NCBI GenBank assembly: GCA_031181345.1
Contig: JAPSLC010000025.1
Location: forward strand, 1 to 64,000
Direction: 5' to 3'
Source: Cupriavidus sp.
GTDB lineage: Bacteria; Pseudomonadota; Gammaproteobacteria; Burkholderiales; Burkholderiaceae
DNA length: 64,000 bases
Position 1 is the first letter of the stretch, and each line of letters opens with the position of its first letter. A program made the translations under genes and the position numbers. Positions 9,285-19,600 of this stretch are shown here, in pieces. A model generated the notes under the pieces. That model was not told where the DNA came from. It made no database searches and saw nothing but the letters and a program-made list of their open reading frames with translations.

Positions 9285-10436
9285 TCAACCCGGAATCTGC
9301 CCCTCCACGCCCTCGACATAGAACTTGATGCCGTGCAGGAACTTGTCGTCGGCCACCTGGCCTTCGGCGAGCTGCTCCTTGCCGGTGTTGTCCTTGAGCG
9401 GGCCCTTCCAGATCGGCGAGCTGCCCTCGATGATGCCGCGGCGGCGCTCGGCGACCAGTGCCTTGACGTCCTCGGGCACGTCCGCGTTGAAGCTGGTCAG
9501 GTCGATCATGTTTTCCTTCAGGCCCCACCAGGTGGTGCCGTTGGTCCACTGGCCGCTCAGCACGTCGCCGACCACCTTGTTGTAGTAGACGCCCCACGAG
9601 ATCACCGACGCCGCCAGGTGGGCCTTCGGACCGAACTTGCTCATGTCGCTGTCCCAGCCGAACGCGTGCACGCCCTTTTCCTGCGCGGTCTGCACCACGG
9701 CCGCCGAGTCGGTGTTCTGCATCAGCATGTCGACACCCTGGCCGATCAGCGTGGTCGCGGCCTCGCGTTCCTTGCCCGGATCGAACCACTTGTTGACCCA
9801 GACCACCTTGACCGTCGCGTTCGGATTGACGCTGCGCGCGCCGAGCGCGAACGAGTCGATATTGCGGATCACCTCGGGGATCGGCACCGAGGCCACCACG
9901 CCCATCTTGCCGGTCTTGCTCATCTTGCCGGCGACCACGCCGGCCAGATACGCGCCCTCGTAGGTGCGCACGTCGTACTGGGCCAGGTTCTCGGCGGTCT
10001 TGAAGCCGGTCGCATGCTCGAAGCGCACGTCCGGAAATTCCTTGGCGACCTTCAGCATCGATTCCATGTAGCCGAAGGTGGTGCCGAAGATCAGCTTGTT
10101 CCCCTGGCTGGCCAGGTCGCGGAACACGCGCTCGGCATCCGCTGCCGACTCGGGGATGTTCTCGACATAGGTGGTCTTGACCTTGTCGCCGAACTTCTCC
10201 TCGACCGCCTTGCGGCCGCGGTCGTGCGCATAGGTCCAGCCGGCGTCGCCGACCGGTCCGATATAGACGAAGGCGACCTTCAGCGGCTCGCCCGCCTGGC
10301 CCGCGGCGGCCGGGGCCGACGCGGCGCCCGGTGCCGGCTGCTCGGCCTCCTTCTTGCCGCAGCCTGCCAGCGTGGCGACCGCCAGCAGCGTGGTGGCGGC
10401 CAGCGTCGCGAGGGACTTCCTGCGCGTGACGATCAT
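9285..10436 (-). CDS. BMP-family ABC substrate-binding lipoprotein
   Basis: This is the binding protein of a basic membrane protein (BMP/PnrA) type importer. These take up nucleosides or purine-like molecules. The 383-residue product has a signal peptide and lipobox (LATLAGCGKK, Cys26). The mature part contains the family segments VAFVYIGPVGDAGWTYAHD and NLAQYDVRTYEGAYLAG. Start 10436 is preceded by AAGGAGAA; the frame is open further upstream but without a ribosome site. It is the last gene of a four-gene operon (ATPase, permease, permease, binding protein). The nucleoside assignment is from the family, and the exact ligand is open. Confidence 0.93.
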   Translation of the reverse strand: MIVTRRKSLATLAATTLLAVATLAGCGKKEAEQPAPGAASAPAAAGQAGEPLKVAFVYIGPVGDAGWTYAHDRGRKAVEEKFGDKVKTTYVENIPESAADAERVFRDLASQGNKLIFGTTFGYMESMLKVAKEFPDVRFEHATGFKTAENLAQYDVRTYEGAYLAGVVAGKMSKTGKMGVVASVPIPEVIRNIDSFALGARSVNPNATVKVVWVNKWFDPGKEREAATTLIGQGVDMLMQNTDSAAVVQTAQEKGVHAFGWDSDMSKFGPKAHLAASVISWGVYYNKVVGDVLSGQWTNGTTWWGLKENMIDLTSFNADVPEDVKALVAERRRGIIEGSSPIWKGPLKDNTGKEQLAEGQVADDKFLHGIKFYVEGVEGQIPG

Positions 10437-10497
10437 CGATTTCTCCTTGTGTTGAATGCGCGAATGGACACGCGCGTTGGCTCTTGCTGAAAAACGG

Positions 10498-11418
10498 TCA
10501 GGCATTGCCGGGGCGGAACGGCCGTCCCAGCGACGCCGGCATATTGAGGCGGATCCACGCCGGATTGCGCGAGATCAGCGCCAGCACCACGATGGTGGCC
10601 GCGTATGGCAGCATCGACAGGATCTGCGACGGCGCGGACACGCCGATGCCCTGCAGATAGAACTGCAGGATCGTCACGCCGCCGAACAGCCAGGCGCCGA
10701 CCAGCACGCGCCCGGGCCGCCAGGTGGCGAAGGTCGTCAACGCCAGCGCGATCCAGCCGCGCCCGGCGACCAGGTTCTCGACCCACATCGGCGTATAGAC
10801 CAGCGACAGGTAGGCGCCGGCCAGTCCGCAGCAGCCGCCGCCGAACAGCAGCGCGGCAAAGCGGATCCAGCGCACCGGATAGCCGAGCGCGTGCGCGGAC
10901 TCGGGCGATTCGCCGATCGCGCGCAGCGTCAGCCCGGCGCGCGTGCGGAACAGGAACCACATGATGGCCAGGCACAGCAGCACGCTGACATAGACCATCC
11001 AGTGATGCTGGAAGAAGGCCGGACCGACGAAGGGCAGGTCGGCCAGCCCCGGCACCTTGCTGCCCTGCGCGGGCATCGCGTAGCCGACGAAGCGCTGGCC
11101 CATGAAGGCCGACAGGCCGGTGCCGAAAATCGACAGCGCCAGGCCCGTGGCGACCTGGTTGGTGGCCAGCACCAGCGCCAGCCAGGCGAACAGCGTGGCC
11201 ATCGCCATGCCGGCCAGCGCGCCGGCGACGAAGCCGAGCAGCGGCGACTGCGTCTGGTAGCCGACCATGAAGCCGAACACCGCGGCGACCAGCATCATGC
11301 CTTCGGCGCCCAGGTTCAGCACGCCGGCGCGTTCGTTGATCAAGAGACCGAGCGCGGCCAGCAGCAGCGGGGTGCCGGCATTGATCGCCGTGGCGATAAG
11401 GGGAGCGAATTGTTCCAT
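10498..11418 (-). CDS. ABC transporter permease, BMP/nucleoside type (second)
   Basis: This is a 306-residue inner-membrane permease of the BPD_transp_2 family (as in ribose and nucleoside importers). It has about eight to nine hydrophobic segments. Landmarks are LGLLINERAGVLNLGAEGMM near residues 21-40, typical of this branch, and SPESAHALGYPVRWIR, a cytoplasmic coupling loop. The reading frame continues upstream to 12303, but that stretch is antisense-like shadow of the neighbouring permease. ATG 11418 fits the family, and a GAGA-type ribosome site is nearby. It is separated by 17 bases from the first permease and by 61 from the binding protein gene. Confidence 0.92.
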   Translation of the reverse strand: MEQFAPLIATAINAGTPLLLAALGLLINERAGVLNLGAEGMMLVAAVFGFMVGYQTQSPLLGFVAGALAGMAMATLFAWLALVLATNQVATGLALSIFGTGLSAFMGQRFVGYAMPAQGSKVPGLADLPFVGPAFFQHHWMVYVSVLLCLAIMWFLFRTRAGLTLRAIGESPESAHALGYPVRWIRFAALLFGGGCCGLAGAYLSLVYTPMWVENLVAGRGWIALALTTFATWRPGRVLVGAWLFGGVTILQFYLQGIGVSAPSQILSMLPYAATIVVLALISRNPAWIRLNMPASLGRPFRPGNA

Positions 11419-11435
11419 GAGCGGAGATCGGTTGG

Positions 11436-12542
11436 CTATCGGGCGACCGCCGCGCGCCAGCGCAGCCGGTGGTCGATCAGGCTGTCGCAGGCGAGCAGGA
11501 AGAACAGCAGCATCCCCTGGAACACCCAGCCGATGGCCGACGGCAGGCCCAGGCGCGATTGCGCCATCTCGCCGCCGATATAGAACAGCGACATCACGAT
11601 GCCGCCGAACACCGCGCCGACCGGATGCAGCCGGCCGACGAAGGCGACGATGATCGCGGTAAAGCCGTAGCCCGGCGAGATCGACGGCAGCAGCTGGCCG
11701 ATCGGTCCCACCACTTCGAAGGCGCCCGCGAGGCCGGCGAAGCCGCCCGAGATCAGCAGCGCCATCCACAGCGAGGCGCGCGCCGAGAAGCCCGCGTAGC
11801 GCGCGGCGGACGGGGCGGTGCCGCCGACCTGCAGCCGGTAGCCGGCGAAGCTGCGGAACAGGAACACCGTCATCACGGCCACCAGCACCAGCATCACGAC
11901 GAAGCCGGCATGCAGCCGCGAACCCGACATCAGGTTGGGCAGCAGGAACTCCGAAGAGAACACCTTGGACTGCGGGAAGTTCATGCCCTGCGGATCCTTC
12001 AGCGGGCCATTGACCACGTAGAGGATCAATTGCTGCGCGATATAGGTCAGCATCAGCGAGACCAGGATCTCGTTGGCGTTGAAGCGGTCGCGCAGCAGCG
12101 CCGTGATGCCGGCCCACAGCATGCCGCCGGCGATGCCGGCGAGCGAGGCCAGCACCAGCACCGCCACGCCGCTGGCCTCGTGGCCCGGTACATCGAACCA
12201 CAGCACCGTCGCTGCGGCGAAGATGCCGCCGAGGATCAACTGCCCCTCGGCACCGATGTTCCAGACGTTGGCCCGGTAGCAGACCGACAGCCCGAGCGCG
12301 CACAGCACCAGCGGCACGGTTTTCAGCAGCACCTCGCCGAGCGCGCGCTTGTCCTTGACCGGATCGACCAGGAAGACCTTCAGCGCGGCCATCGGGTCCT
12401 TGCCGAGCAGCACGAACAGCAGCGCGCCGAAGGCGAGCGTCAGCGCCAGCGCGATCAACGGCGAGGCATAGGCCATCGGGCGCGAGGGCAGGCCGCGCGG
12501 GGCCAGCGACAGCGGGAAGGCAAAGCCGGGCGATTTAGCCAT
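11436..12542 (-). CDS. ABC transporter permease, BMP/nucleoside type (first)
   Basis: This is a 368-residue permease of the BPD_transp_2 family, the partner of the next gene. Several membrane helices are evident. The segment NVWNIGAEGQLILGGIFAA near residues 80-100 is the counterpart of the NLGAEGM element in the second permease. The start at 12542 overlaps the end of the ATPase gene by 8 bases, indicating translational coupling. An in-frame upstream start at 12566 would lie deeper inside the ATPase gene and is less likely. Confidence 0.92.
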   Translation of the reverse strand: MAKSPGFAFPLSLAPRGLPSRPMAYASPLIALALTLAFGALLFVLLGKDPMAALKVFLVDPVKDKRALGEVLLKTVPLVLCALGLSVCYRANVWNIGAEGQLILGGIFAAATVLWFDVPGHEASGVAVLVLASLAGIAGGMLWAGITALLRDRFNANEILVSLMLTYIAQQLILYVVNGPLKDPQGMNFPQSKVFSSEFLLPNLMSGSRLHAGFVVMLVLVAVMTVFLFRSFAGYRLQVGGTAPSAARYAGFSARASLWMALLISGGFAGLAGAFEVVGPIGQLLPSISPGYGFTAIIVAFVGRLHPVGAVFGGIVMSLFYIGGEMAQSRLGLPSAIGWVFQGMLLFFLLACDSLIDHRLRWRAAVAR

Positions 12543-14115
12543 GGGCGCGCGCCTCCGCGACGTCATGCCGGCCCTCGTCCTGGCCGCCCGGTCCGCCCGG
12601 CCACAGCCCGCTCATCCACAGGCCGATCTGTTCGCGCGTGGCCTGTTCCATCGGGATCGACGGCGACAGCCGCCCCTTGGCAATCACGTGCAGCCGGTCG
12701 CAGATCGCGAACAGCTCGTCGAGCTCCTCGGAGACGACCAGGATCGCGCAGCCGGTCGCCTTCAGCGCCAGCAGCTCGTTGTGGATCTGCGCGGCGGCGC
12801 CGACGTCGACGCCCCAGGTGGGCTGCGCGACGATCAGCACGCCCGGGCCGCTCTCGACCTCGCGGCCGACGATGAACTTCTGCAGGTTGCCGCCCGACAG
12901 GCTGCGCGCCAGCGCGTCCGGCCCGCCGGCCTTGACGCGAAAGCGCTGGATGATCGCGGCGGCGAGCCCGGCCGCCGCCTTCGGCGAGACCAGCCCGCGC
13001 CGCACATAGGGCGGGTCCTGGTGCGACAGCAGCGTATTGTCGGCCAGGCTCATGCCGGGCACCGCGCCGCGGCCCAGGCGCTCCTCGGGCACGAAGGCCA
13101 GGCCCGCGCGCCGCCGGGCGCGCGCATCGTGCCGGCCGACCGGCTTGCCGTCGAGCGCGATCGCCTCGCGCGGCGCGCGCGTGTCCTCGCCGGACAGCGC
13201 CGCCAGCAATTCCTGCTGGCCGTTGCCCGATACGCCGGCGATGCCGACAATCTCGCCGGCATGCAGGTCCAGCGAGATGCCTTCGAGCGCGGTGGCAAAG
13301 GCATGCGCGCGCGGCAGCGACAGTTCGCGCACGGCGAGACGAAGCGGCCCGCGCGGCGTGGCCACGCGCGCCTCGCGCGGCGGTTCGCCGCCGATCATCA
13401 TGCGCGACAGCGAGGCCGCGCTCTCCTGGCGCGGATCGCAGACGCCGGTGACCCGGCCCATCCGCATCACCGTGGCGCGATGGCACAGCGCGCGGATCTC
13501 GTCGAGCTTGTGGCTGATATAGAGAATGCTGGTGCCCTCGTCGGCGAGCTGGCGCAGCGTGACGAACAGCGTCTGCACCGCCTGCGGCGTCAGCACCGAG
13601 GTCGGCTCGTCGAGGATCAGCAATTGCGGCCGCGCCAGCAGCGCGCGCACGATCTCGACGCGCTGGCGCTCGCCCACCGACAGCGTATGCACATGGCGCT
13701 CGGGCTCGAGCGGCAGGCCGTAGCGCGCGGCGGTCTCGCGGATGCGCTCGGCCAGCGCTTTCATCGAGGTGCCGCCGCGCTGCGCGGCCGGCAGGCCGAG
13801 CGCGATGTTCTCGGTCACGGTCAGCGTGTCGAACAGCGAGAAATGCTGGAACACCATCGCGATGCCCAGGTCGCGGGCGTCGTGCGGACTGTCGATGACG
13901 ACCGGCGCGCCGTTGAAGTGCATCTGCCCGGCGTCGGGCTTGACCGCGCCGAAGATGATCTTCATCAGGGTCGACTTGCCGGCGCCGTTCTCGCCGAGCA
14001 CGGCATGGATTTCGCCGGGGGCGACGGTCAGCGAGACGTCGTCGTTGGCGGTCACGCCGGGATAGCGCTTGACGATATGGGCAAGCGCCAGCCTGGGGGG
14101 AAAATTGGATGTCAC
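12535..14115 (-). CDS. ABC transporter ATPase with two nucleotide-binding domains, BMP/nucleoside type
   Basis: This ATPase has two fused nucleotide-binding domains, as in sugar and nucleoside importers of this class. The first half has Walker A GENGAGKST near residues 38-46, the signature LSVGERQRVEIVRAL and Walker B LLILDEPTSVLTP. The second half has a degenerate P-loop (GVSGNGQQELLAAL) and the signature LSGGNLQKFIVGRE, the normal asymmetry of the family. No ATG fits. GTG 14115 gives 526 residues beginning TSNFPPRLALAHIVKRYPG after the initiator. A TTG at 14175 is an alternative, and neither has a clear ribosome site. It is the first gene of the importer operon. Confidence 0.92.
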   Translation of the reverse strand: MTSNFPPRLALAHIVKRYPGVTANDDVSLTVAPGEIHAVLGENGAGKSTLMKIIFGAVKPDAGQMHFNGAPVVIDSPHDARDLGIAMVFQHFSLFDTLTVTENIALGLPAAQRGGTSMKALAERIRETAARYGLPLEPERHVHTLSVGERQRVEIVRALLARPQLLILDEPTSVLTPQAVQTLFVTLRQLADEGTSILYISHKLDEIRALCHRATVMRMGRVTGVCDPRQESAASLSRMMIGGEPPREARVATPRGPLRLAVRELSLPRAHAFATALEGISLDLHAGEIVGIAGVSGNGQQELLAALSGEDTRAPREAIALDGKPVGRHDARARRRAGLAFVPEERLGRGAVPGMSLADNTLLSHQDPPYVRRGLVSPKAAAGLAAAIIQRFRVKAGGPDALARSLSGGNLQKFIVGREVESGPGVLIVAQPTWGVDVGAAAQIHNELLALKATGCAILVVSEELDELFAICDRLHVIAKGRLSPSIPMEQATREQIGLWMSGLWPGGPGGQDEGRHDVAEARAHG

Positions 14116-14472
14116 TGAGGCGGCTCTGGTTGTCGTGGCAGCTTCGTCCGTCGGCACTGCGCCGCACCGGGGCAACCGCAGGGGAGCGGCGCCACGGCAC
14201 GGCGGCAGCGATCAGCAGTGAACAGCGGCAAGGCGTGGGCCAGCATGGCCGGCACGCCCCGCAGCCATCATCACGGAAGCGTAATGCCTGTTATCAGGTC
14301 GGGATTATATAAGTGCGCGGGTCCCGGAACGGCCGCCACGGCCGTCGAAGCAGGCCCCGCAATGATTGGCGGACCGTTGCAAGTCGCATGCCGGGGGGGA
14401 GGCGGTGAGCGGGAGCGCTGCGCGAGCGCAAGGACAGGCCGGACGAACCCGGGCCTCGGAGGGCGGGCGCGC
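14116..14472. other. Intergenic region, upstream of the BMP importer operon
   Basis: About 357 bases without a gene separate the ATPase start from the 3' end of the GntR gene. On the minus strand a perfect TATAAT is present at 14304-14309, but no good -35 lies 16-18 bases behind it. A small hairpin CCTG-TTAT-CAGG is at 14288-14299. No riboswitch fold was recognised. This region probably holds the operon promoter. Confidence 0.5.
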
Positions 14473-15216
14473 TCAGGCCGCGGAAGCGCCGGTGCCCTCG
14501 CCGGGCCGGTCGGCAGCCAGCGAGTCCCGCATCACCGCTTCGCGCTTCTCGAGCAGATGCTGGCGCAGGATCGCGGCCAGGCGCTTGCCGTCGCGCGCCT
14601 CCAGCGCCTGGATCATCGCTTCGTGGTCCTGCACCGCGCGGTCCCATTTTTCGGTCCGCTGGTTGGAGCGGAAGCGCAGCGCCTTGAGCCGGCGATTGAT
14701 CGACAGATAGGTCTGGCGCAGCACGCCATTGCGCGCGGCCGCGTTGATGCGGTCGTGAATCTCCTGGTTGCGGCTGTAGTAGCCCGACAGGTCGTTCTGC
14801 GCGCGGCAGGCCAGCATCGCGTAATGCAGCGCCTTGATCTGCGCCAGCTCGGCGGGCGTGATGCGCTCGCAGGCCAGTTCGCCGGCGAACGCTTCCAGGC
14901 CTGCCATCAGCTCGAAGGTCTCCCAGATCTCGGCCTCGGTCATGCGCGACACGCTGGCGCCGCGATTGGGCGAGATTTCGATCAGGTTCTCGGCGGCCAG
15001 CACCTTGAACGCCTCGCGCAGCGGCGTGCGCGAAATCCCCAGCGTCTCGCACAGTTCGCGCTCGTTGAGCTTCATGCCGGGCTTGAGCACGCCCTCGGTG
15101 ATGAACTTGCGCAGGTGCTCGACCACGGTGTCGTGCAGGCGCTGGCGCTCCAGCCGGGGCAGCAGGGGGGTGGCGCCGCTGTCGGGCAGCGGTTCCCCTT
15201 CGGCGGAATTTTGCAT
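14473..15216 (-). CDS. GntR-family regulator (FCD domain)
   Basis: This is a 247-residue GntR transcription factor of the FadR branch. The winged helix-turn-helix occupies about residues 25-90 (KPGMKLNERELCETLGISR and TPLREAFKVLAAENLIEI). The all-helical FCD effector domain follows, with metal-ligand-type residues in the helix with HYAMLACR and in NQEIHDRINAAA. It is divergent from the aminotransferase operon, which it most likely controls. A 16-bp near-palindrome covers its own start codon (15208-15223). A perfect version sits next to the -10 of the divergent promoter. Autoregulation plus repression of the operon is the simple reading. Confidence 0.93.
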   Translation of the reverse strand: MQNSAEGEPLPDSGATPLLPRLERQRLHDTVVEHLRKFITEGVLKPGMKLNERELCETLGISRTPLREAFKVLAAENLIEISPNRGASVSRMTEAEIWETFELMAGLEAFAGELACERITPAELAQIKALHYAMLACRAQNDLSGYYSRNQEIHDRINAAARNGVLRQTYLSINRRLKALRFRSNQRTEKWDRAVQDHEAMIQALEARDGKRLAAILRQHLLEKREAVMRDSLAADRPGEGTGASAA

Positions 15217-15223
15217 TCAAAGT
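15208..15223. promoter_or_regulatory. Candidate GntR operator over the regulator start codon
   Basis: The sequence ATTTTGCATTCAAAGT matches 14 of 16 positions of the perfect palindrome at 15365-15380. It includes the ATG of the GntR gene (minus strand, 15214-15216), so binding would block its own expression. The role is inferred from the match and the position. Confidence 0.6.
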
Positions 15224-15335
15224 CCTTATCCGTGATGTCCCGGGCATTCTAGCGCAGAGTCGCGTGGAACTGTCCCGCAGCGCGCATGGCGCGGGCAATC
15301 GGGGTAAACGTGCGCACTTGCCAGGCAATTTCCGC

Positions 15336-15380
15336 TTGGGCTCGACGGCCTCCGCTGCTAGAGTATTTTGAATTCAAAAT
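15336..15380 (+). promoter_or_regulatory. Promoter and operator of the aminotransferase-tct operon
   Basis: The -35 TTGGGC (15336-15341) and -10 TAGAGT (15359-15364) are separated by exactly 17 bases. Directly after the -10 comes the perfect 16-bp palindrome ATTTTGAATTCAAAAT (15365-15380), which would cover the transcription start. That geometry suits repression by the divergent GntR protein. AAGGAGG then precedes the ATG at 15402. Confidence 0.7.
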
Positions 15381-15401
15381 TCAACAAGGAGGCACCCGTC
15401 C

Positions 15402-16622
15402 ATGATCTCGCTCGATTTCCACCCCGCCGGCCGCCACTTCCTGCAGATCCCGGGACCGAGCCCGGTACCGGATCGCATCCTGCGTGCGATCAGCTATCCG
15501 ACCATCGACCATCGCGGGCCGGAATTCGGGGCGCTCGGGCGCAAGGTGCTGGCCGACAGTCGCAAGATCTTCAAGACCGAACATCCGGTGATCATCTATC
15601 CGGCCTCGGGCACCGGGGCCTGGGAGGCCGCGCTGTCGAACACCACCAGCCCCGGCGACACCGTGCTGATGTACGAGACCGGGCATTTCGCCACGCTGTG
15701 GAAGTCGATGGCCCAGTCGCTGGGGCTGCAGCCGGAATTCCTCGGCTTGCCCGGCATCGAGGGATGGCGGCGCGGCGTGCAGCCGGACATGATTGAAGCC
15801 CGGCTGCGCGAGGACAGCGATCATCGGATCCGCGCGGTCTGCGTGGTGCACAACGAGACCTCGACCGGCGTGACCTCCGACATTGCCGCGGTGCGCCGCG
15901 CGATCGATGCGGCCGGCCATCCGGCGCTGCTGATGGTCGATACGATCTCGGGCCTGGCCTCGGCCGACTACCGGCATGACGAGTGGGGTGTGGACGTGAC
16001 GGTGTCCGGCTCGCAGAAGGGCCTGATGCTGCCGCCGGGCATCAGCTTCAACGCGCTGTCGCCGAAGGCGATTGCCGCCAGCCAGCAGGCGCGCATGCCG
16101 CGCAGTTTCTGGCGCTGGGACGAGATCATCGAGGCCAACAAGAACGGCTACTGGCCGTACACGCCGAACACCAACCTGCTGTACGGCCTGTCCGAGGCGC
16201 TCGACATGATCCTGGAGGAGGGGCTGGACAACGTGTTCACGCGCCATCAGCGCCTGGGCGAGGCGGCCCGCCGCGCGGTGCGCGCCTGGGGCCTGGAGAT
16301 CCAGTGCGCCGATCCGGCCGTCTACAGCCCGGTGCTGACCGGCGTGATGATGCCCGAGGGCGTCGACGCCGACGCGGTGCGCAAGCTGATCTACGAACGC
16401 TTCAACATGTCGCTGGGCCAGGCGCTGGGCAAGATGCGCGGCAAGATGTTCCGCATCGGCCATCTCGGCGATTGCAACGACCTGACGCTGATGGCCACGC
16501 TGTCCGGCTGCGAGATGGGGCTGAAGCTGTCGGGCGTGCCGCTGCAGGGCAGCGGCGTGGCGGCGGCGATGGAGTACCTGACGTCCCATGCCGACACGCC
16601 GGCGCTGAAGGCCGCCGCCTGA
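15402..16622 (+). CDS. class V aminotransferase (serine/alanine--glyoxylate type)
   Basis: This is a 406-residue fold-type I PLP enzyme of the class V group that includes serine--glyoxylate and alanine--glyoxylate transaminases. The cofactor lysine is Lys206 in VSGSQKGLMLPPG. The phosphate/ring-binding region includes YPASGTGAWEAAL near residues 66-78 and MVDTISGLAS near 178-187. The N-terminal IPGPSPVPDRI is typical of the group. It starts just after a strong AAGGAGG and leads the operon. The next gene (16 bases on) is an FAD/Fe-S 2-hydroxyacid dehydrogenase. The amino donor cannot be told from sequence; glyoxylate as acceptor is the family expectation. Confidence 0.93.
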   Translation: MISLDFHPAGRHFLQIPGPSPVPDRILRAISYPTIDHRGPEFGALGRKVLADSRKIFKTEHPVIIYPASGTGAWEAALSNTTSPGDTVLMYETGHFATLWKSMAQSLGLQPEFLGLPGIEGWRRGVQPDMIEARLREDSDHRIRAVCVVHNETSTGVTSDIAAVRRAIDAAGHPALLMVDTISGLASADYRHDEWGVDVTVSGSQKGLMLPPGISFNALSPKAIAASQQARMPRSFWRWDEIIEANKNGYWPYTPNTNLLYGLSEALDMILEEGLDNVFTRHQRLGEAARRAVRAWGLEIQCADPAVYSPVLTGVMMPEGVDADAVRKLIYERFNMSLGQALGKMRGKMFRIGHLGDCNDLTLMATLSGCEMGLKLSGVPLQGSGVAAAMEYLTSHADTPALKAAA

Positions 16623-16637
16623 GCGGATGGAGCTGCG

Positions 16638-19600
16638 ATGACGGATCCGTCCACGCCGCTGGCCCCTTCGTTGGCGTCGTCCTTGACCTCGTCGCCGATC
16701 GTCAAGCCGCTGCACTTCGTCCGCACGGAGGGCGGGCCGGGCTCGCCGCTGGCGACGCGGCTGCGGCGCGAGCTGCGCGGCGACGTGCTGTTCGACCGCG
16801 CCAGCCGCGGCCGCTATGCCACCGACGCGTCGATCTACCAGATCATGCCGGTCGGCGTGGTGGTGCCGCGCGACCAGCGCGACCTGCTGCTCGCGCTGGA
16901 GATCGCACGCGACGCGCATGCCCCGGTGCTGGCGCGCGGCGCCGGCACCAGCCAGTGCGGCCAGACCGTCGGCGAGGCGCTGGTGATCGACAACAGCAAG
17001 TGGCTGAACCAGGTGATCGACTTCGATCCGGTGGCGGCCACCGTCACGGTCGAGCCGGGCATCGTGCTCGACCACCTGAACGCCTGGCTCAAGCCGCACG
17101 GGTTGTGGTTCCCGGTCGATGTGTCGACCGGCGCGCAATGCACGATCGGCGGCATGGCGGGCAACAACTCCTGCGGTTCGCGCTCGCTGGCCTACGGCAA
17201 CATGGTGCACAACGTGCTGGCGATCGACGCGGTGCTGGCCGACGGCGCGCAGTGCCATTTCGGTTCGCTGGCGCAGCCGCCCGCCGATGCGCGCGTGCAG
17301 GCCATGCTGGGGCAGTTGCGCGCGATCGCCACGCGCGAGCGCGACGAGATCGCCGAGCGCATGCCCAAGGTGCTGCGCCGCGTCGCCGGCTACAACATCG
17401 ATCTGTTCGACTGCCAGAATCCGCGCGCCTATACCGACGACGGGCACGCCAACCTGTCGCACCTGCTGGTCGGCTCCGAAGGCACGCTGGCCTACAGCCG
17501 GCAGATCACGCTGAAGCTCGCGCCGTTGCCGAGCCACAAGGTGCTGGGCGTGGTCAATTTCCCGACCTTCTACCAGGCGATGGAAATGACCCAGCATATC
17601 GTCGGGCTGGCGCCGGTCGCGGTCGAGCTGGTCGACCGCACCATGATCGACCTGTCGATGGCCAACCCGGCCTTCCGCCCGGTCATCGCCTCGGCGCTGC
17701 GCGGCGAGCCGCAGGCGATCCTGCTGGTCGAGTTCGCCGGCGAGGACGCCGCCGCGCTGCGCAACGACCTCGATGCGCTGGACGAGCTGATGGGCGACCT
17801 CGGCCTGCCCGGCGCGGTGGTCAAGATGCCGGACGCCGGCGCGCAGAAGGCGCTGTGGGAGGTGCGCAAGGCGGGCCTGAACATCATGATGAGCATGAAG
17901 GGCGACGGCAAGCCGGTCTCCTTCATCGAGGACTGCGCGGTGCCGCTGCCGCATCTGGCCGAGTACACGCGCCGGCTGACCGAGGTGTTCCATCGCCACG
18001 GCACCGAGGGCACCTGGTATGCGCACGCCAGCGTCGGCACGCTGCATGTGCGGCCGATCCTGGACATGCGCCGCGACGGCGCCGGGAAGATGCGCGCGAT
18101 CGCGGAGGAGGCCGCCGCGCTGGTGCGCGAGTACAAGGGCGCCTATTCGGGCGAGCACGGCGACGGCCTGTGCCGCGGCGAATGGGTGGCATGGCAATAC
18201 GGCCCGCGCATCCATGCCGCCTTCGGCGAGATCAAGGCGCTGTTCGATCCGGACAACCGCTTCAACCCCGACAAGATCGTGCGGCCGCCGAAGATGGACA
18301 CGCGCGAGCTGTTCCGCTTCCCGCCGGGCTATCAGCGGTTGCCGCTGCAGCCGGCGCTGGACTGGTCGGCCTGGAACGTCCGGCGCGATCCGCTCACCGG
18401 CGAGGAAACGCCGCCGGGCAGCGGCGACGATCGCACCGGCGGACTCGCCGCCGCGGTCGAGATGTGCAACAACAACGGCCATTGCCGCAAGTTCGACGCC
18501 GGCACCATGTGCCCGAGCTACCGCGTCACGCGCGACGAGCAGCATGTCACGCGCGGCCGCGCCAATACGCTGCGGCTCGCGGTGTCGGGCCAGCTCGGCG
18601 AGGACGGGCTGGCCAGCGAGGACGTCAAGGCGGTGCTCGACCTGTGCGTGTCGTGCAAGGGCTGCAAGCGCGACTGTCCGACCGGCGTCGACATGGCGCG
18701 GATGAAGATCGAGGCGCGCCACGCATGGGCGCAGCGCCACGGGCTGACGCTGCGCGACCGGCTGGTGGCCTTCATGCCGCGCTATGCGCCGCTGGCGAGC
18801 CGCATGCCCGCGCTGATGGCGCTGGCCGAGCGGATTCCGCTGCTGTCGGCGTGGGCCAGGCGCGCGCTGGGCTTCGCGCCGCAGCGCAGCCTGCCGCGCT
18901 GGCAGCGTTCGTTTCTGTCGACGATTGCGCGCGCCGACCGCGGCGGTGCCACCCCGGCCACTGCCGGCACCGGCGCTGCGACGGACACCGCTTCCCTGGC
19001 CGCTTCGTTGGGCGATCCGTCGCACAGTTCGTTGCAAGAACCGGCCGCCGGGGGAAATCGTGAGGTGGTGCTGTTCGTCGACACCTTTAACAACCATATG
19101 GAGCCGGAGAACGCGCGCGCCGCGCAGACCGTGCTCGAAGCCGCCGGCTACACCGTGCATCCGCTGATGCGGCCGGGCGAGCGTCCGCTCTGCTGCGGCC
19201 GCACCTTTCTCGCCGCGGGCCTGGTCGAGCAGGCGCGCCTGGAGGCGCGGCGCCTGCTTGACGCGGTGCAGCCCTTCGTCGCGCGCGGCGTGCCGATCGT
19301 CGGGCTCGAGCCGTCGTGCCTGCTGTCGCTGCGGGACGAGTTCCTCGGCTACGGCTATGGCGACGAGGCGGCGCGCCTGGCGGCCAGCGCCTTCCTGTTC
19401 GAGGAATTCCTGGTGCGCGAGCGGCAGGCGGGGCGCCTGAGCCTGAAGCAGCTGGCGCTGCAGCCGCTGCCGCAGCGCGAGGCGCTGGTGCATGGCCATT
19501 GCCACCAGAAGGCCTTCGACGCCTTCACGCCGGTACGGACGGTGCTGGGCTGGATTCCCGAACTGAAGGTGTCGCCGGTCGATTCGTCGTGCTGCGGCAT

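Noticed and set aside
14116..14472. Purine riboswitch or other leader element for the BMP importer
   Set aside because: No aptamer-like conserved core or paired stems could be found by eye; only a 4-base hairpin and a lone TATAAT.
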